Assembly (NCBI GenBank): GCA_947179485.1
Contig: OX359247.1
Location: 26,140,801-26,204,800 of the forward strand
DNA: 64,000 nt
Reading direction: 5' to 3'
Source: Allacma fusca
Taxonomy: Eukaryota > Arthropoda > Collembola > Symphypleona > Sminthuridae
The notes under the pieces were generated by a model. It made no database searches. It was not told where the DNA came from and was given only the letters and a program-made list of their open reading frames with translations. Every line of letters starts with the position of its first letter. The first letter of the stretch is position 1. This document shows, piece after piece, positions 12,915 to 24,916 of the stretch. The translations under genes were made by a program, and so were the position numbers.

Positions 12915-12917
<3 letters not shown>

Positions 12918-13907
12918 AAGAGATAGAGAGACAGTGAGCTTGCTCAATTTCAATGGGAAAATATATGAAAACCTTTATGAGATAAGTCGGGAAGAAATAC
13001 CACTGGATCATAATATTGTATTCCCTAGTCTCTTTTTGCAACGTGCTTTACTTCCCTGTCTTTTCCCTCCAACCCGAGGCATTGTTACTTATGTACCCCC
13101 AGTACATTTGTACATTTCACAATCCCTATGTTTTATTATACCATCCCGAGTCCTTTTGCTCTCACACGTATGCACTCCCTACATTTCCAACGACCTTAAT
13201 AAATAACAGCTAGGAAATTGTTAACGGTGAGCAGGAACGAGCAGATTACTACAAGTTGGGGTGAAAAAAAAAGATACTGGACTTATGTACAAGCTCTTGC
13301 TGGGGAGGTATAAGGATGCAGAAAAATTTCTCATATAGAGCTAAGAGCGTCGTTACAGCCTCATTGCCGTTTCGTCTATCATCATCTCATGCATGTGTAT
13401 CAGTCCCTCTCCAATCGAGGTACATATACAGGTCGGAAATGTCAAATAGCAGAGAACTTAATAGTTGACTACTCCTGCTATGTATGTACATATGTAGATA
13501 TGTATGTATGCACATAAATATGTAGTCATGCACAACCAACCCGGGCTGAGGCTATGGAACGGAGCAACCAAATTCTACTAAAGCGCATTATTTTTCGCCC
13601 CTTCCTTTCCTCTTTATAATCTTACAGGCTATGAGAATACAAGTGTGACACAATAAAAGCCTCCTGATCCTAATGGATATTAAAGAAGGAAGATTTGATA
13701 ACCCTGCCTACGTAATTCTTCCCTCAAGTTCTAATACAACATCCTCGCAATAACAGCAAGGAATTTTTTAAAAAAAGTTAACACATACGTGTCAATATCT
13801 ACATACGTACTTGCAATTCTTTTATTTAGAAACCCTCCCAAATATTTTTGCAGTATTAACCTATTTGTTCAAGTTTGGGAAAATTCACGAGCCTGCTTAC
13901 GGCCATT

Positions 13908-13930
13908 GGGATAGGGACTGGGGGGGGGGG
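13908..13930 (+). other. G-run cluster with G-quadruplex potential
   Basis: GGG, ATA, GGG, ACT and then eleven G. This fits the pattern of four G3 runs with loops of 1-7 bases on the plus strand. Structure formation is an inference from that pattern only. Confidence 0.6.
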
Positions 13931-16643
13931 TCCAGAAACAAAAGTTTCCTGCTTTCAAATGCATATGTATATGTGTGGAGAATGTACGTACATATGCAGA
14001 CATTAGGCTGCATGGGTGAGTCGCTTATATTTTCTTTAAGAGGAGATTTTAAAGGGTAGGCTTTTACTGATGGGGATGTGATCAAGGTGAAAGCATAAAA
14101 CTAAATCCCAAGAGAGTTACAATTCTCAAGTCATACGATACCCTCGAAAAAGTTGGAAACGTCTGGTCACTCTGACCACCACCACCACCATCAGGACGGG
14201 AACCATGTTTCTCTCTCCCCGCCACTCACTATACCACAACCATGCAACTTTCATTCGAGACTTTACGAGGAGGAGGAGGAGAGAAAATGTGAAAATCATT
14301 ATGTATTAGCTTGGAAATAGAAACTTTACCTTTAACTTCCATTCAGCCTACATACACTCCACCTCAGTATAAATTCATGTGATATGGTATGTAAGGCATA
14401 GATGTATTGTGCAGTGAATGTTGATTGAACAGGAGGAAAAGAATTTGATATTGACTTGTAATCCGTACGTACAGCTAGGGATTATGTAGGTATACATACA
14501 TATCTACATGTGTACATAGCCCTTGGTTCCTATACTGTCAAAGAGGTCCCGGGAAAGGAGGGAACTGCACCAGGTCCAGTGGAATAAGTAGAGTTTATTT
14601 TGCCTGTGAATGCTTCCAGGAGTTCCAGGCCTGCTGTAACTTTTATGTGAATGGTACTGACCGATGGTTGATGGGACGTGGCTGTTATGGAGTCGAAACT
14701 GCCGTATTTCTGCAGCATTTATGATACATTCCATGGGGGTGATAAACTCTTCCCGTCAGCTACGACTTTTACTATAATTCTAAATTCAAATTACATGGGG
14801 AAGGTGGTCTTGATGGATGCATTTCATCCTTGTCTCGTCTCAAACTGTCCAAGTGCAGTGGAGTTCCCGAACCAAATATCCTCTGACCTGCAAAGCGACC
14901 ATCAACCTTAGAAATGAGCATTTCTTCCTCTTTTTAGAGACGGACCTGAAGAATTGGCAATTTTTAACCTCCCCTCGAGAATATGTTGGTCTATTTTATT
15001 CCTTGTGTTTGTAAACCCTGGATATGATGCAAGATGTTGACCCTCCTGATAAATAAGATTCTGTCTGAAACAGGGTTGTTGTAAGTTCCTATTTTTCAGA
15101 GTAGAGCTCTCCCTAAATAAGTCCTTTATAATAATTCTTTTATATTAGAGCATCTGTTGGCAAATCTTGCCTCGTGTATCTATATTTTTGGAGGTGACTA
15201 AGGGTCAGCAGTGGCTCAATAGTTTAAAATAAAATATTTAAAATGCCTTCCGAGCTGTTTGGTCAAATAATGGGAGACGACGAGGTCCGTGAAGTAATTT
15301 GTACAGGGATCGATATGGAAATAGTACAATAGAATGGGGGTGACCGCTGTCCAAAGAGCAGCGTAAGGTGCAGAAGTGTGGACCAAAGGAAGCGCTCACA
15401 TTGACTCGTCTATGGGAAATGACACCACAATTGATAGCCCTGGCTCTGGACCCTGAATAGCCTTCAGAAAATTACGTGTAGGTATAGCCGAAGGATCCAA
15501 CATTACAGGGATGACTCTTGGAATGGTACATAAAGACACAACGACTGTCGCCCTAAACTTTGCTCTCGGGAGGAAGTAAGATAAAGTCATGATGTCTCGT
15601 GCCTCATGTCAAGCCGAATGGGAGAGCGATTCTTCAAAGAGCAGCCCAGTCTAGAGTATTGGATGAGCGTACATATGTATTTGTGGCTAAATGATAATCC
15701 TGAATGCCCAGCAATATATTTTAATATAAAATTGTTTACTACCAAGGGTTCAGAACTATCCCGGAGCTGCATACATCTAAGATACATATTATACCAAGTA
15801 TGATCTTCCCTGCCTCTGCTTACCAAACAGATGCTTGTACCGTCCTAATGGATATTCAATGCTGGGGTTGACTGGACGTGGGTCTCATCAATTAGTCAGG
15901 CTTTGTGCGACATCAGGCTGATTTAGGAACGCCGAAGACCCCACACGAAGATTTATGATTGATTCCTTGAAAGATTGAGATATGAGCTCTCTTCCTTTTT
16001 CTCTGCATAATACTTTTTTAAAACAAGGGACTTTCTTAGGGTTTACGGGTGTCCCTGTGAGTGAACATATGTAATGTGAGACTCATCATGCCCGTGTCTA
16101 CGGAGTGTGGTTCTTGAGCTCATTGCATGTTTAAATCCCATCTCGTTCTTGCCCCGTCCAGGGCTGCATGCTGCCTGTCATTTATTGGCAAACTGCTGTT
16201 TCTTGTGTTCGACAAAACTTAAATGGCTTTTTGATACTTGTGATCGACACCTCCATTTGTTCCCTACTGTTGTCCAAGTAATTTGTAAGAGGTTTCTATT
16301 GTCCTTCACTGTTGCTTATTACACTCGACCAGCAAATAACTTGTCAATCAAAACCAGTGATTTTGGTCAAGCTACTAATCGAATCTCCTTGTTTGGATTT
16401 ACATATTGGAAATCTCTCGTGGTTCTTCGAATTGAGCTCTTGTCGCAATTATCATGATTCCTATGCACCGTATACCCTCCACACAGCAGACACTTTTACA
16501 TCCGAATATTCTCTTCAATTTTATTATTTACTACAGCACCCCAGGATTTCCGCACTTGCTAAAATAACAGGCAGTAACAAAAGCAGGGCACAGCCAGGTA
16601 ATGTAATAAATGTTGTAAGGACGATGTCAGAGCTGAAAAATAC

Positions 16644-16648
16644 AAAAA
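16644..16648 (-). terminator. Pol III T-run terminator of the tRNA-Arg gene
   Basis: Five consecutive T on the minus strand begin 8 nt after the tRNA 3' end, which is the usual position and form of an RNA polymerase III stop. A second T run follows at 16636-16640 and could serve as a backup. Confidence 0.8.
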
Positions 16649-16655
16649 GTTTAAA

Positions 16656-16728
16656 CGACCGTGACAGGACTCGAACCTGCAATCTTCGGATCCGAAGTCC
16701 GACGCCTTATCCATTAGGCCACACGGTC
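16656..16728 (-). tRNA. tRNA-Arg-TCG: tRNA-Arg (anticodon UCG)
   Basis: Cytosolic tRNA that reads CGA and related arginine codons during translation. Read on the minus strand, the 73-nt sequence folds into a complete cloverleaf. The acceptor stem GACCGTG pairs fully with CACGGTC and the discriminator base is G. The D stem is GCCT/AGGC with an 8-nt loop. The anticodon stem TCGGA/TCCGA carries the loop CTTCGGA, with anticodon TCG at 16693-16695. The variable loop is AGATT, and the T arm is GCAGG, TTCGAGT, CCTGT with one G-U pair. The internal Pol III promoter is intact: an A box (TGGCCTAATGG) at 16711-16721 and a B box (GGTTCGAGTCC) at 16667-16677. There is no intron and no encoded CCA, as expected for a eukaryotic nuclear gene. 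It stands alone; no second tRNA was seen. No mismatch suggests a pseudogene. Confidence 0.97.
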
Positions 16729-17403
16729 TCGTTGTGACGGTAGAGCGCTCTCGCTCTTAGTCTTAGTGAGGCTGTTCCATGATGGCTCAAAGTGCCCCGT
16801 TCTGGGCTGGGTAAGCTATACGTGAGCTGTGTAGTGTGTACATATACTACAGAAGAGTACATGTTATGTAACCTTGACAGCTTTGCTTTTGCTTTATAGT
16901 CTCTCACGCTACTCTGCCGTTGTTGTACATGAATGTACATGTGTAGTTGCAGTGTTTTTCTGTACACACCGCTATTAATAGTATTCCAGACTCGAGATAG
17001 GATTTCTGGGAAATGTTCCAATACTGTAATGCCATATGAACCATTATGAACTTCTAACTTGATGAATATTCGAGAAACAAAACAGCAGATAAGCGTTACA
17101 ATATTCCATACAACAGGTTCTGGTAAAGATTTAGAAGCAAAAAACGTTTTGCACAGTGCAATATTTGGAATACTACTTTAAAAGAAGATTTTTGTATATT
17201 TTTGATTTTGAACTCATAAAATCTGGAAATGTTTCGCATTTGTGTGGATCAATTTTGAACCCAGATATTCCTAAGAGTTGGAGCTTCATGAAAGATTCAG
17301 TCCGCAGAAAGGATGTTGTTTTTGTGTCAAATCTTGCAAAAGTGCAATGCATTTCATGACAATAATAAAGTCAGAGTTGAAAGAGAGTCAAGGAACGGAG
17401 TGA

Positions 17404-17438
<35 letters not shown>

Positions 17439-18534
17439 GGTGTGATGAAATTTCCACCACTGTTTATATTTCAAAGGAGGCAAGAAGTGACAATTCTCTA
17501 GGGATAGAATTGACTTTGAAGAGAGCAAATGTAGGAAGAGGTGAAAAGGAGAGAGAAAAAAAAATGGATGGGGAAAAGCAATATTTGAGAACAAGAGGAG
17601 TGCATATGAGAGTCCATGGAAGCGCTTGTAAAATTAAAGCATTTGTCAAAAGTGATTTGGTTTCTGGTTGACTTTGTGTAACGCAACCACAAGAGTTTTT
17701 TGTGGTATTTGAGATGATACATGTCTCCCATGAGCCCATGGGTCTTCAACCCTCTTTCCTGTCTGACTGTTTCCACTCTGAAATTTTTACAAACATGTTT
17801 TTATATTGCATATTTGATTCGCCCAGTTCTTTAGCCATTTCATTACATGCTCTCCCCATATTATTGTAATATGGGATCTTGTTTCCTCAAAAGTCGAACA
17901 CACACTGCCAAGTCCGAATTGATTTGGTGGAAATTTGGCTCTGCACACAGAGATATGTACACCGTATGTAGAAACAAGGAAAGCTTAGTATTCCCAAGTG
18001 AGGGAATTAGTAATTGCATATGCATGCATAGAGTCTCCTTTGGCTGGGTTAGATTGTGAAATCATATGTGTTTAAAGAGTTTAATTGTGAAAGTAATAAA
18101 AACAATGAGGCGAAAAAACTTGAAGTGGGCATAAAAAGTTACATTGTGAAAAAAGGAAATATATAAGGTTCCCTCTCGGCTTCTGCTCAGGCATAAATTA
18201 CTTGGGAACAATGTGCTTTGACTCAGTAATAATTCTGGAAATAAATGACGAACTAATAATGCTCCCTTGTACATAGTTTTGAAAAGTACCAAAAATTATC
18301 AACACGTTCTTTTATTCTTTTATATTGTTCCTCCAACACTTTTCATGACTGGAACGTCCGGAGTGCAAGTTAATGGCAATGCATACTAAGCAATGGCACG
18401 CCTCGGTTCATTTTTCTTTAATTATTAAAGGGCAGTCTGAAAAAGAGGCAACCTGCTCAAGCTCATAATTCAATTCGCAGTCAAATTAAAAATATAGCCT
18501 CACTTAATTAAACTTCCCCCAGTGAAAATAAAAA
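16729..18534. other. No gene recognised
   Basis: Upstream flank of the tRNA and beyond. It contains the (TG)n tract at 17407-17437. Frames at 16707-17021 and 17464-17776 are short or driven by the repeat. Confidence 0.5.
17407..17437. repeat. (TG)n microsatellite
   Basis: Pure TG run of about 15 units. Confidence 0.95.
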
Positions 18535-18729
18535 TCATTGACTCTCTAAACCCTGGCTTCTGACAATGGGAGAGAGCTCTCCACACTTCCACTGCATCAT
18601 GCCTGTACGCACGGAAATGTTTAATTTGTTACTTTAGGTGTAGAACATGTCCCTTTCTCTTTACTTGTGAGCATTTCTTCTCACAGGGAAAAAAATCTCA
18701 TACTCACGATCTTCCGCTGAATTCTCCAT
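18535..18729 (-). CDS. Possible two-exon short peptide
   Basis: Product not recognised. An ATG at 18729-18727 (G at -3 and at +4) opens seven codons plus one base (MENSAED), ending at a GTGAGTATG donor at 18707. After a 105-nt intron with a CGTACAG acceptor at 18603, exon 2 (18602-18535) joins in phase and reads MMQWKCGELS... to a TGA. The total is about 29 codons. A TATATAA word lies on the minus strand only 10-16 bases before the ATG, too close to act as a TATA box for a transcript containing this start. No polyadenylation signal is close. Short phase-consistent pairs like this will arise by chance. Confidence 0.15.
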
Positions 18730-21353
18730 AGCAAACGTTTATATAAGTACATACATACGTACGTACACTGGGAGTATCTACTCTACTAGTAATTTACTAT
18801 TTCATATGTGAGGCCAGAGTTCCGAAGCGTTCCACAATTTTCCCTTTTAATATGACTGGGGAATAATAGTACAGAGGGCTTTTCCCAATCTATGCCTATG
18901 TAAAAATGTGGAAATAGAAAAAAAAGCATACACTCATTTCGTAAGTTTACATAAGAAAGGGAAAGGGCAATGAGTCAAGAAAATGAAATAGTCTTACATA
19001 GGGTAATAGATTACAGTGTAGCATATTGGGACCCCGACTCTTACTCTAATAGTAATGTCCCTATAGATTTACACTTACTTACTTTTTTTTTACAGCCTGC
19101 GTAGGTAAAATCTTGAGGAGAGGCTTTCCTGGAGTTAATTTGAATTGTTGGACTCACACACTGTGGAGGGTTTCCAAGTTGATCATTTGAATGCAGTCAA
19201 TGACTTTTAATTAGAGGACGATTAGGTTTTTTCCGATTCTCAACCCTGACTCCCTCCGTCCCGCTCTCTTCCCTGTCTTCCTCCCAAACTTAATTAAACC
19301 CAGGCTCCTTCAGCGTCTGGAAATACATAGGTACGGACTATGTATATCTACACATTTAGAGCTGGAGTTCCTACTCAATTGTAGAAATTACTAGCCCTTG
19401 AGTATTATTTTGTCAACCTTAAGCCCGTTTTTTTTATTTGAGGTTGTGCGGTTCGAGTGGAAGAAAACTCTCGAAGAAAATTCTTCCTTCAGATAAAGAA
19501 CATTCTACCAGAAACGAATATACCTAATTACAATATTCCGTAATATATACTTTACTTATGTAAAGAATTGCTTCTTACGTTACTCTGTCCATATAGTAAT
19601 TATTTGGATACTGCAAGAGTTACATTCAGATTTCCATGTAGAAATAAATACATTGGAAATAAAGTAATCCCCGGCAATTTCTATTTGTTTATAAAATGTG
19701 GATACGTCGGGTGTAGTGTAACATTTCATCGGAAATGTCTACGTAACGGAGTAATAGTGCAGTGAGTGTGCGTACATACATATGTATTTATGGAGACGTG
19801 TGCTCTGTAACAAGAAAAGTAAATGAGTTTCCTGCCGAATGAATGACTTGCAAATTAGACTACTGTAGATAGAAATGAAGACAAGAAACGAACTTTTCCG
19901 AATGGAATGTGCTTGTACGTACATACATAATTATGCATGAACACACATATGTATGTATGCATTGGAACAGAGGCAGGATTTTTTTTCTCGAGGATAGGAG
20001 AGTAGGATGGAGTCAGATAGGGACTTCGGACATGATAGGAGCTATAAGTATACGATTCCCAGAGTGGTGTGATGAAAGGCGGCCGCGCATTGATAATTAA
20101 AAAATCTCCTGCTATTATTTTTTACGAACTCCCTGATATCCTTCCAGTCTCCCGCTCCCTGGCCCTTGGAATTTTCATCACTATCATAATTAATTCACTG
20201 TTGTTTCCAGCTCTTCTAATTAAATCAGCCGTATTTTCATTTAAAGTTTTTCTCTATGTTTCCTCCTTCGTCTTCTGACTTTCCTTCCGAAAACAGTACC
20301 TTTTCCTCTGGGAAACTCTCCATAAAGATGCAGGATTCCATTCCCTTGCCCCCATGTCTTTAAGATATTACTCATTGCTTCTGTTTTACGGATTTCTTTG
20401 CAAAAGTTGTGCCTTCTTAGTAATGGGAAGGCTCAGGATTGCTTCTGAATTCCAATGTCTGAGGTTATTTAAGTTCACACGTTGTAATTACATATGTGTA
20501 ACAATACAGAATATAACTGTAGTGGTTCAATATGTAGGATACGGGAACTTCGGAAAGTGTGTATCTACATATGTAAGCATGAGTATAGTGATCTCTGTAA
20601 ATGTGTTCATCTATGATGAATGTGGAAGGTTAATGAGTGGTGGAAGTTTAATGCTCGGTTATTAATCTATTATTGGATAATCTATATATTTTGAAGATAA
20701 ATAGCAATAAGGTAGTTATACAGACGTCAGTTATTGCCGGACCATTTCACAGGGCTGTACTTTCTGGAAGCAGTTTTGCCGGATTTTGAGTCCATTAATC
20801 ACTGGTCTGTCTGCAAGTTGTTCGGTGGTAATAGTAATGTTTATCAAGTTTGTATGAAAGGAAATGTTGGGATTAAGAGGGACTGTAACTTCACTTGAGC
20901 TCAACGATCCATGCTTGGGAGTACAGAAGCGGGTGTTTTGCATCTTTTTGACAATAAAAGTACATAGGATGTCTTCGTTTCTGAAAAATATACTTGAACA
21001 TAATTTCATCCCAAATATTTCCAGTGAGTATGGTTCCCTCATGAGATGGTATCTTTTGGTTCTGGGGAAGAATTTGAAGGAGAATACAAGCATTTGATGC
21101 AAGTATAATTACATGTATTCATTATGTACACACAAGTGGAATAAATTTACGCGGAGATGAAATAATTCATGGAGGGAGACGGGCGACTTTTTACTATTTG
21201 CAAAGAATACCGAGAAACTAATTGCATACTATTCTAATCGAGTGAGAGATTTATAGGCGTCAAAGCAATGCTAAACTGGTTTAACAAGAACTGGATAATT
21301 GAGTTAATTGAGTGTTATTTTTCTCCATAGTTAATATCACAAAGAAGAGCTGG

Positions 21354-21379
<26 letters not shown>
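21354..21379. repeat. (GA)n microsatellite
   Basis: Pure GA run of 13 units. Confidence 0.95.
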
Positions 21380-21386
<7 letters not shown>

Positions 21387-23320
21387 CCCCTTCTTCACAT
21401 AAGATATTGTACTGCCTGGACCTGACGGTACAGAACTGCTGTAGATATTTCATCCGAGTCTTTCCTATAGATATGTAAATGTGTACGTAGATGAGCACAT
21501 ACTATACGTAGATACACACGACTGGTTGAGCACTTGTGAACAAGATTTGTGAAATTCCATGGAAATTTGGAAGGCTCGTTTGGTTCATTTGATCTCATTT
21601 TCCTTCGCTTCTGCTCCTTAGAGAGATTAAATATTATTTGTTTCATCCAACTTCTCATTCTGCTGTCTGGGATATTATTTATCTTTTAATCTCTAACTAT
21701 TCTCTACGCCCCGATCCTACACTCCAAAGTTCCATTTGAATAAATATGCATGTAGGGCTCCGAGCTATGTGCAAAAATATCGGCTGTTCCTCCTGTCGCC
21801 AGCTTGAGCTAAAATAATTACTAATTAATTTGATACCATGTCACTGTTTTTGTGCGATTCTGCCCATGATTTATGGTGCTTCTTTTTCTTGGCACAAACT
21901 ACCTCTGCAAATCATCCCCATACCACTTGAGTAATTATATTTAAAAGTAGTATTTGTTTAGTTGGGCTATTATTACGAAATTAAATGGATTTTTTTCCCA
22001 GTTTTTTTCCTACACCTTTAGTAAGTAGTCTCTCCGAGACAACTCTGTCGTACACAAATTTATGACATTTTCATCAGATCTACCGCATAGAAGGAGCCTG
22101 TAATTTGTGGTGGAGGTAGCAAAGGTTTAGAATTCAGTGTGGAGCACGGACATATGTATTTACGTCCAATTACACGGCATTCATGGACTCAGCATCTAGT
22201 CGCTGGGATTGAGCCAGTGTGAATGTTATTGGATAGGAGAATCTGCAGAAGGAAAATGAGAAAAACCAGAAGCTTGAGAAAATTTTCAGGATTTCTGGAT
22301 CTCTGTTAGGAGTTCTTTTCTTGTTTGCTGTCCTCCAAATTGAAATTAAATTCTGAGGTATAAATCCCCATCTGATTTATAGTCCAGCTCTTGGTGTTGC
22401 TGATATGTATGTGTCTCGTCAGTGGGAATACAATCCGCTCCTTCCTTCCACCTCTCAACTTGTGTGTTTCAAGTGTTAAATTTATTTTCTAGAGATTTTT
22501 TTCCTCTAGAGGAAAAGTAAATTTCTCTTGGTTAGGTAAAAATGATACCTGGCTTATAGGGAGTCAGGTATTAAAATAAAGACCATGGAGGTCTGTCACG
22601 AAGAGTGGTTGCTCAGAGAGTAACAACTGCGTTTGGATGAATTGCAATCATAAATAAGTTTGAATTACGGGGACTAATGTGCTGTTGTACTCCTTTATTG
22701 TGTCCCCTGTCCTCTCTGTATTTATAGGATATATGAAGGGCTAGACTCCGTACTAGTTATTACATATGGATTTTTTTTTCCAAGAGTCTTTTAACTCCAG
22801 TAATAATCCTCAAGGGATGAGTCCAATGACATGGTAATGATACGGAATATGATGTGGCTACGGAAGGACAAAGTCAAATGGAATAATCATAATAATGAAC
22901 TCTGCCTCGGACAACAGGAGAACTTCTTGAGGTTATTTACTGCCCCTGTATCCTTTTACTGTTACCTACCTGTTACACAACAAGCCTTGTATAGATGTTA
23001 AATGTCATGGTATCCGTTTTTTCCCCCCCAAAAAACTTATGCATACAAACGTTCTGTATGGATATAAAACTTTAAACCAGAAGTGTATTTACTGTTCCAA
23101 AGGGGAAGGCTCCGTAGATGTTGGAGTAATCAAGCCTCTGATAGATGGATCCGAGTAAAGTAACATGTTGGGACAATGACAATCGTTTTCCACATTTCAG
23201 CTGCAGGAAAAATATTGTGTTTTCTAAACGGGCGGCACTCCGTGTAATAATATATAAAATATAGGTATTTGTGTATGTACCTGAGCTGGATCAAGTGCAG
23301 AGGGAAGAAGGGTCTCTGAC

Positions 23321-23331
<11 letters not shown>

Positions 23332-23355
<24 letters not shown>
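23332..23355. repeat. (GA)n microsatellite
   Basis: Pure GA run of 12 units. Confidence 0.95.
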
Positions 23356-23943
23356 ACAAGACAAAGTTCTCGCTCCTCTGCAGGGTACTCTGTCATTTCT
23401 GGCATTTTGTCGCCGCTGTCCACCTTTTTATCATTAACTGCTTCGACCATTCATTTCTTTCGGTTTTTTTCTCTCCCGTCCATATCATCAACGTGTACAT
23501 ATCATCAACCACAACCACCGCACCAAGTAGTAAAATTCTAACTTTTAAAAGATACGGTTAGCGCTGGCCTTTAATGGTGCAAGGACTACAATGTCATTAC
23601 CTCGGAGGAGCAACACGCTTGACTACGATGGATATATGCACCTTCCATGTTCCCTGTTTATTGTCAGTGAACGGTGTGTGACACTGTGTTGGAGCATAAG
23701 GACTTGTAATTTTTTATTAGAGGACCTACGTCCACTCCCAATAGTCGTTTGATCTATGAATGTTCTCTGAAATGTTCCTGGTGTCAGACTCTGTTGAAAC
23801 TACATAGGTTTCGACTTTTGTCACATGTAAATTTCATACATACACCTTACTTGTACCTCTGTAGTCCGTCCAGCTTAGAGATCCACAAAGGTGAGATGCT
23901 AATATTCAAAAGGGTGGAAAAATATACTCTGCAAATATACATT

Positions 23944-23960
23944 TGTGTGTGTGTGTGTGT
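23944..23960. repeat. (TG)n microsatellite
   Basis: Short pure TG run. Confidence 0.85.
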
Positions 23961-24216
23961 ACTTGTTCAAACTCCTTATCTCACCCAACGAGGACATCAG
24001 GAGTTGATAAGTCAACTGCTACATCTCCACACATCTACAACTCCTCCATGAGACAGTATAGTAGATTTTTTTTTTATTATTCATGGAAAATATTTGTCTA
24101 AAGATTTTCTCTTAAATACAAAATGTTTTCAATTCTTCTTTTTTAGACTTTGTTAACAGGTTTTTTCCTCCTGAAATCTACTCCTGTTCCTTGTTACTTG
24201 TCGCACACTTGAACTT

Positions 24217-24552
24217 TTACGTATAAGCTGGTTCGTATTTTTCAGACATTTTACTGTATTTTGTAGTAATGTCACTCGCGCCGATATGTACTTTTGGGAT
24301 GGAAAGAACTTCAAAAGTAGTTTTCACACATGCATTTCTTGTAATGGAGGAATGGACGGATCTCCCAAGAGAGGCAGTCCGGCGGTCCATGGTATCCGTC
24401 ATCTTGACGGTCATAAAATAGTCTTCTATGAAGGTGGTAGTGTTGGTTGGGGAAGATTTTGCAGTTTTATTATTGGCAACTTTTCCCAATCCGCCTGATG
24501 CATCCTCGTAAAAATCTTGGTTTGGGTTGATGCTTAAAAGACTCATTTGCAT
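24217..24552 (-). CDS. 111-codon ATG open frame, function unknown
   Basis: Uninterrupted minus-strand frame from one of two nearby in-frame ATGs to a stop. The composition is ordinary for a soluble protein (many T, S, K, D and E residues, no long hydrophobic run, no simple repeat), which makes it more protein-like than most frames here. No domain is recognised. The plus strand is also open over 24286-24498, so low stop density may explain both. No splice, promoter or polyadenylation signal was found. Confidence 0.13.
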   Translation of the reverse strand: MQMSLLSINPNQDFYEDASGGLGKVANNKTAKSSPTNTTTFIEDYFMTVKMTDTMDRRTASLGRSVHSSITRNACVKTTFEVLSIPKVHIGASDITTKYSKMSEKYEPAYT

Positions 24553-24875
24553 TTCCTTCCCTCTCGTCTCCCGTTTGGAGTTATGTCCTTTTAACTACCA
24601 AAAAGTTCTAGTTATGTAGCTATTCTCCCGTTGAGGGGATAGCTCCGAGCCTGCTTGGAAGGAGACCATCATGAAAATTAAATAATCGAGTGCCGTGCAG
24701 TGTTAATGAGAGAGTCATTAATTTTTATTTGACAGCTGTCTCAGGAAATTCCGTCCTGCATGGGGGAATTGCCATGATAATTACATTGAGCTGATCCGTT
24801 TCAACCTTTTTATTACCTGAGCTATCTTCACTACTTTGCAGATTTTTTTTTCTATAAAATTCCCAGTTACACAAG

Positions 24876-24916
<41 letters not shown>

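Larger units (their letters stand above)
10960..16643. other. No gene recognised
   Basis: Non-genic by inspection. It contains an 8-base tandem array at 11988-12017, the GA tract at 12882-12914, a G-rich run at 13908-13930 and TACATATGTA at 13487-13496 and 15670-15679. Two overlapping plus frames at 16107-16457 and 16312-16737 are not accepted; the second is an antisense reading of the tRNA at its end. A good acceptor ends at 13628 and is followed by nine in-frame codons and an AATAAA at about 13652, which could be a tiny terminal exon. Confidence 0.5.
18730..24216. other. No gene recognised
   Basis: Non-genic by inspection. It holds TACATATGTA at 19777-19786 and 20566-20575, the GA tracts at 21354-21379 and 23332-23355, and the TG tract at 23944-23960. 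A CTCTAGAG palindrome near 22506 faces a second partial copy and could form a small hairpin. Frames at 20354-20665, 20731-21102 and 23271-23561 show no motif. Confidence 0.5.

Noticed and set aside
12763-13206. Overlapping plus and minus frames of 122 and 92 codons
   Set aside because: Both cross the GA microsatellite (poly-RE on one strand, poly-SL on the other); the openness comes from the repeat.
16312-16737. 141-codon plus-strand open frame
   Set aside because: Its last 25 or so residues are the antisense translation of the tRNA-Arg gene (RDRTRTCNLRIRSP), a well-known source of false proteins. The rest has no support.
17313-17776. Cluster of frames on both strands
   Set aside because: They span the TG microsatellite and overlap one another; no splice or start context supports any of them.
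18739-18745. TATATAA as a promoter for the short peptide candidate
   Set aside because: It lies 10-16 bases before the ATG, so a TATA-positioned start site would fall after the start codon.
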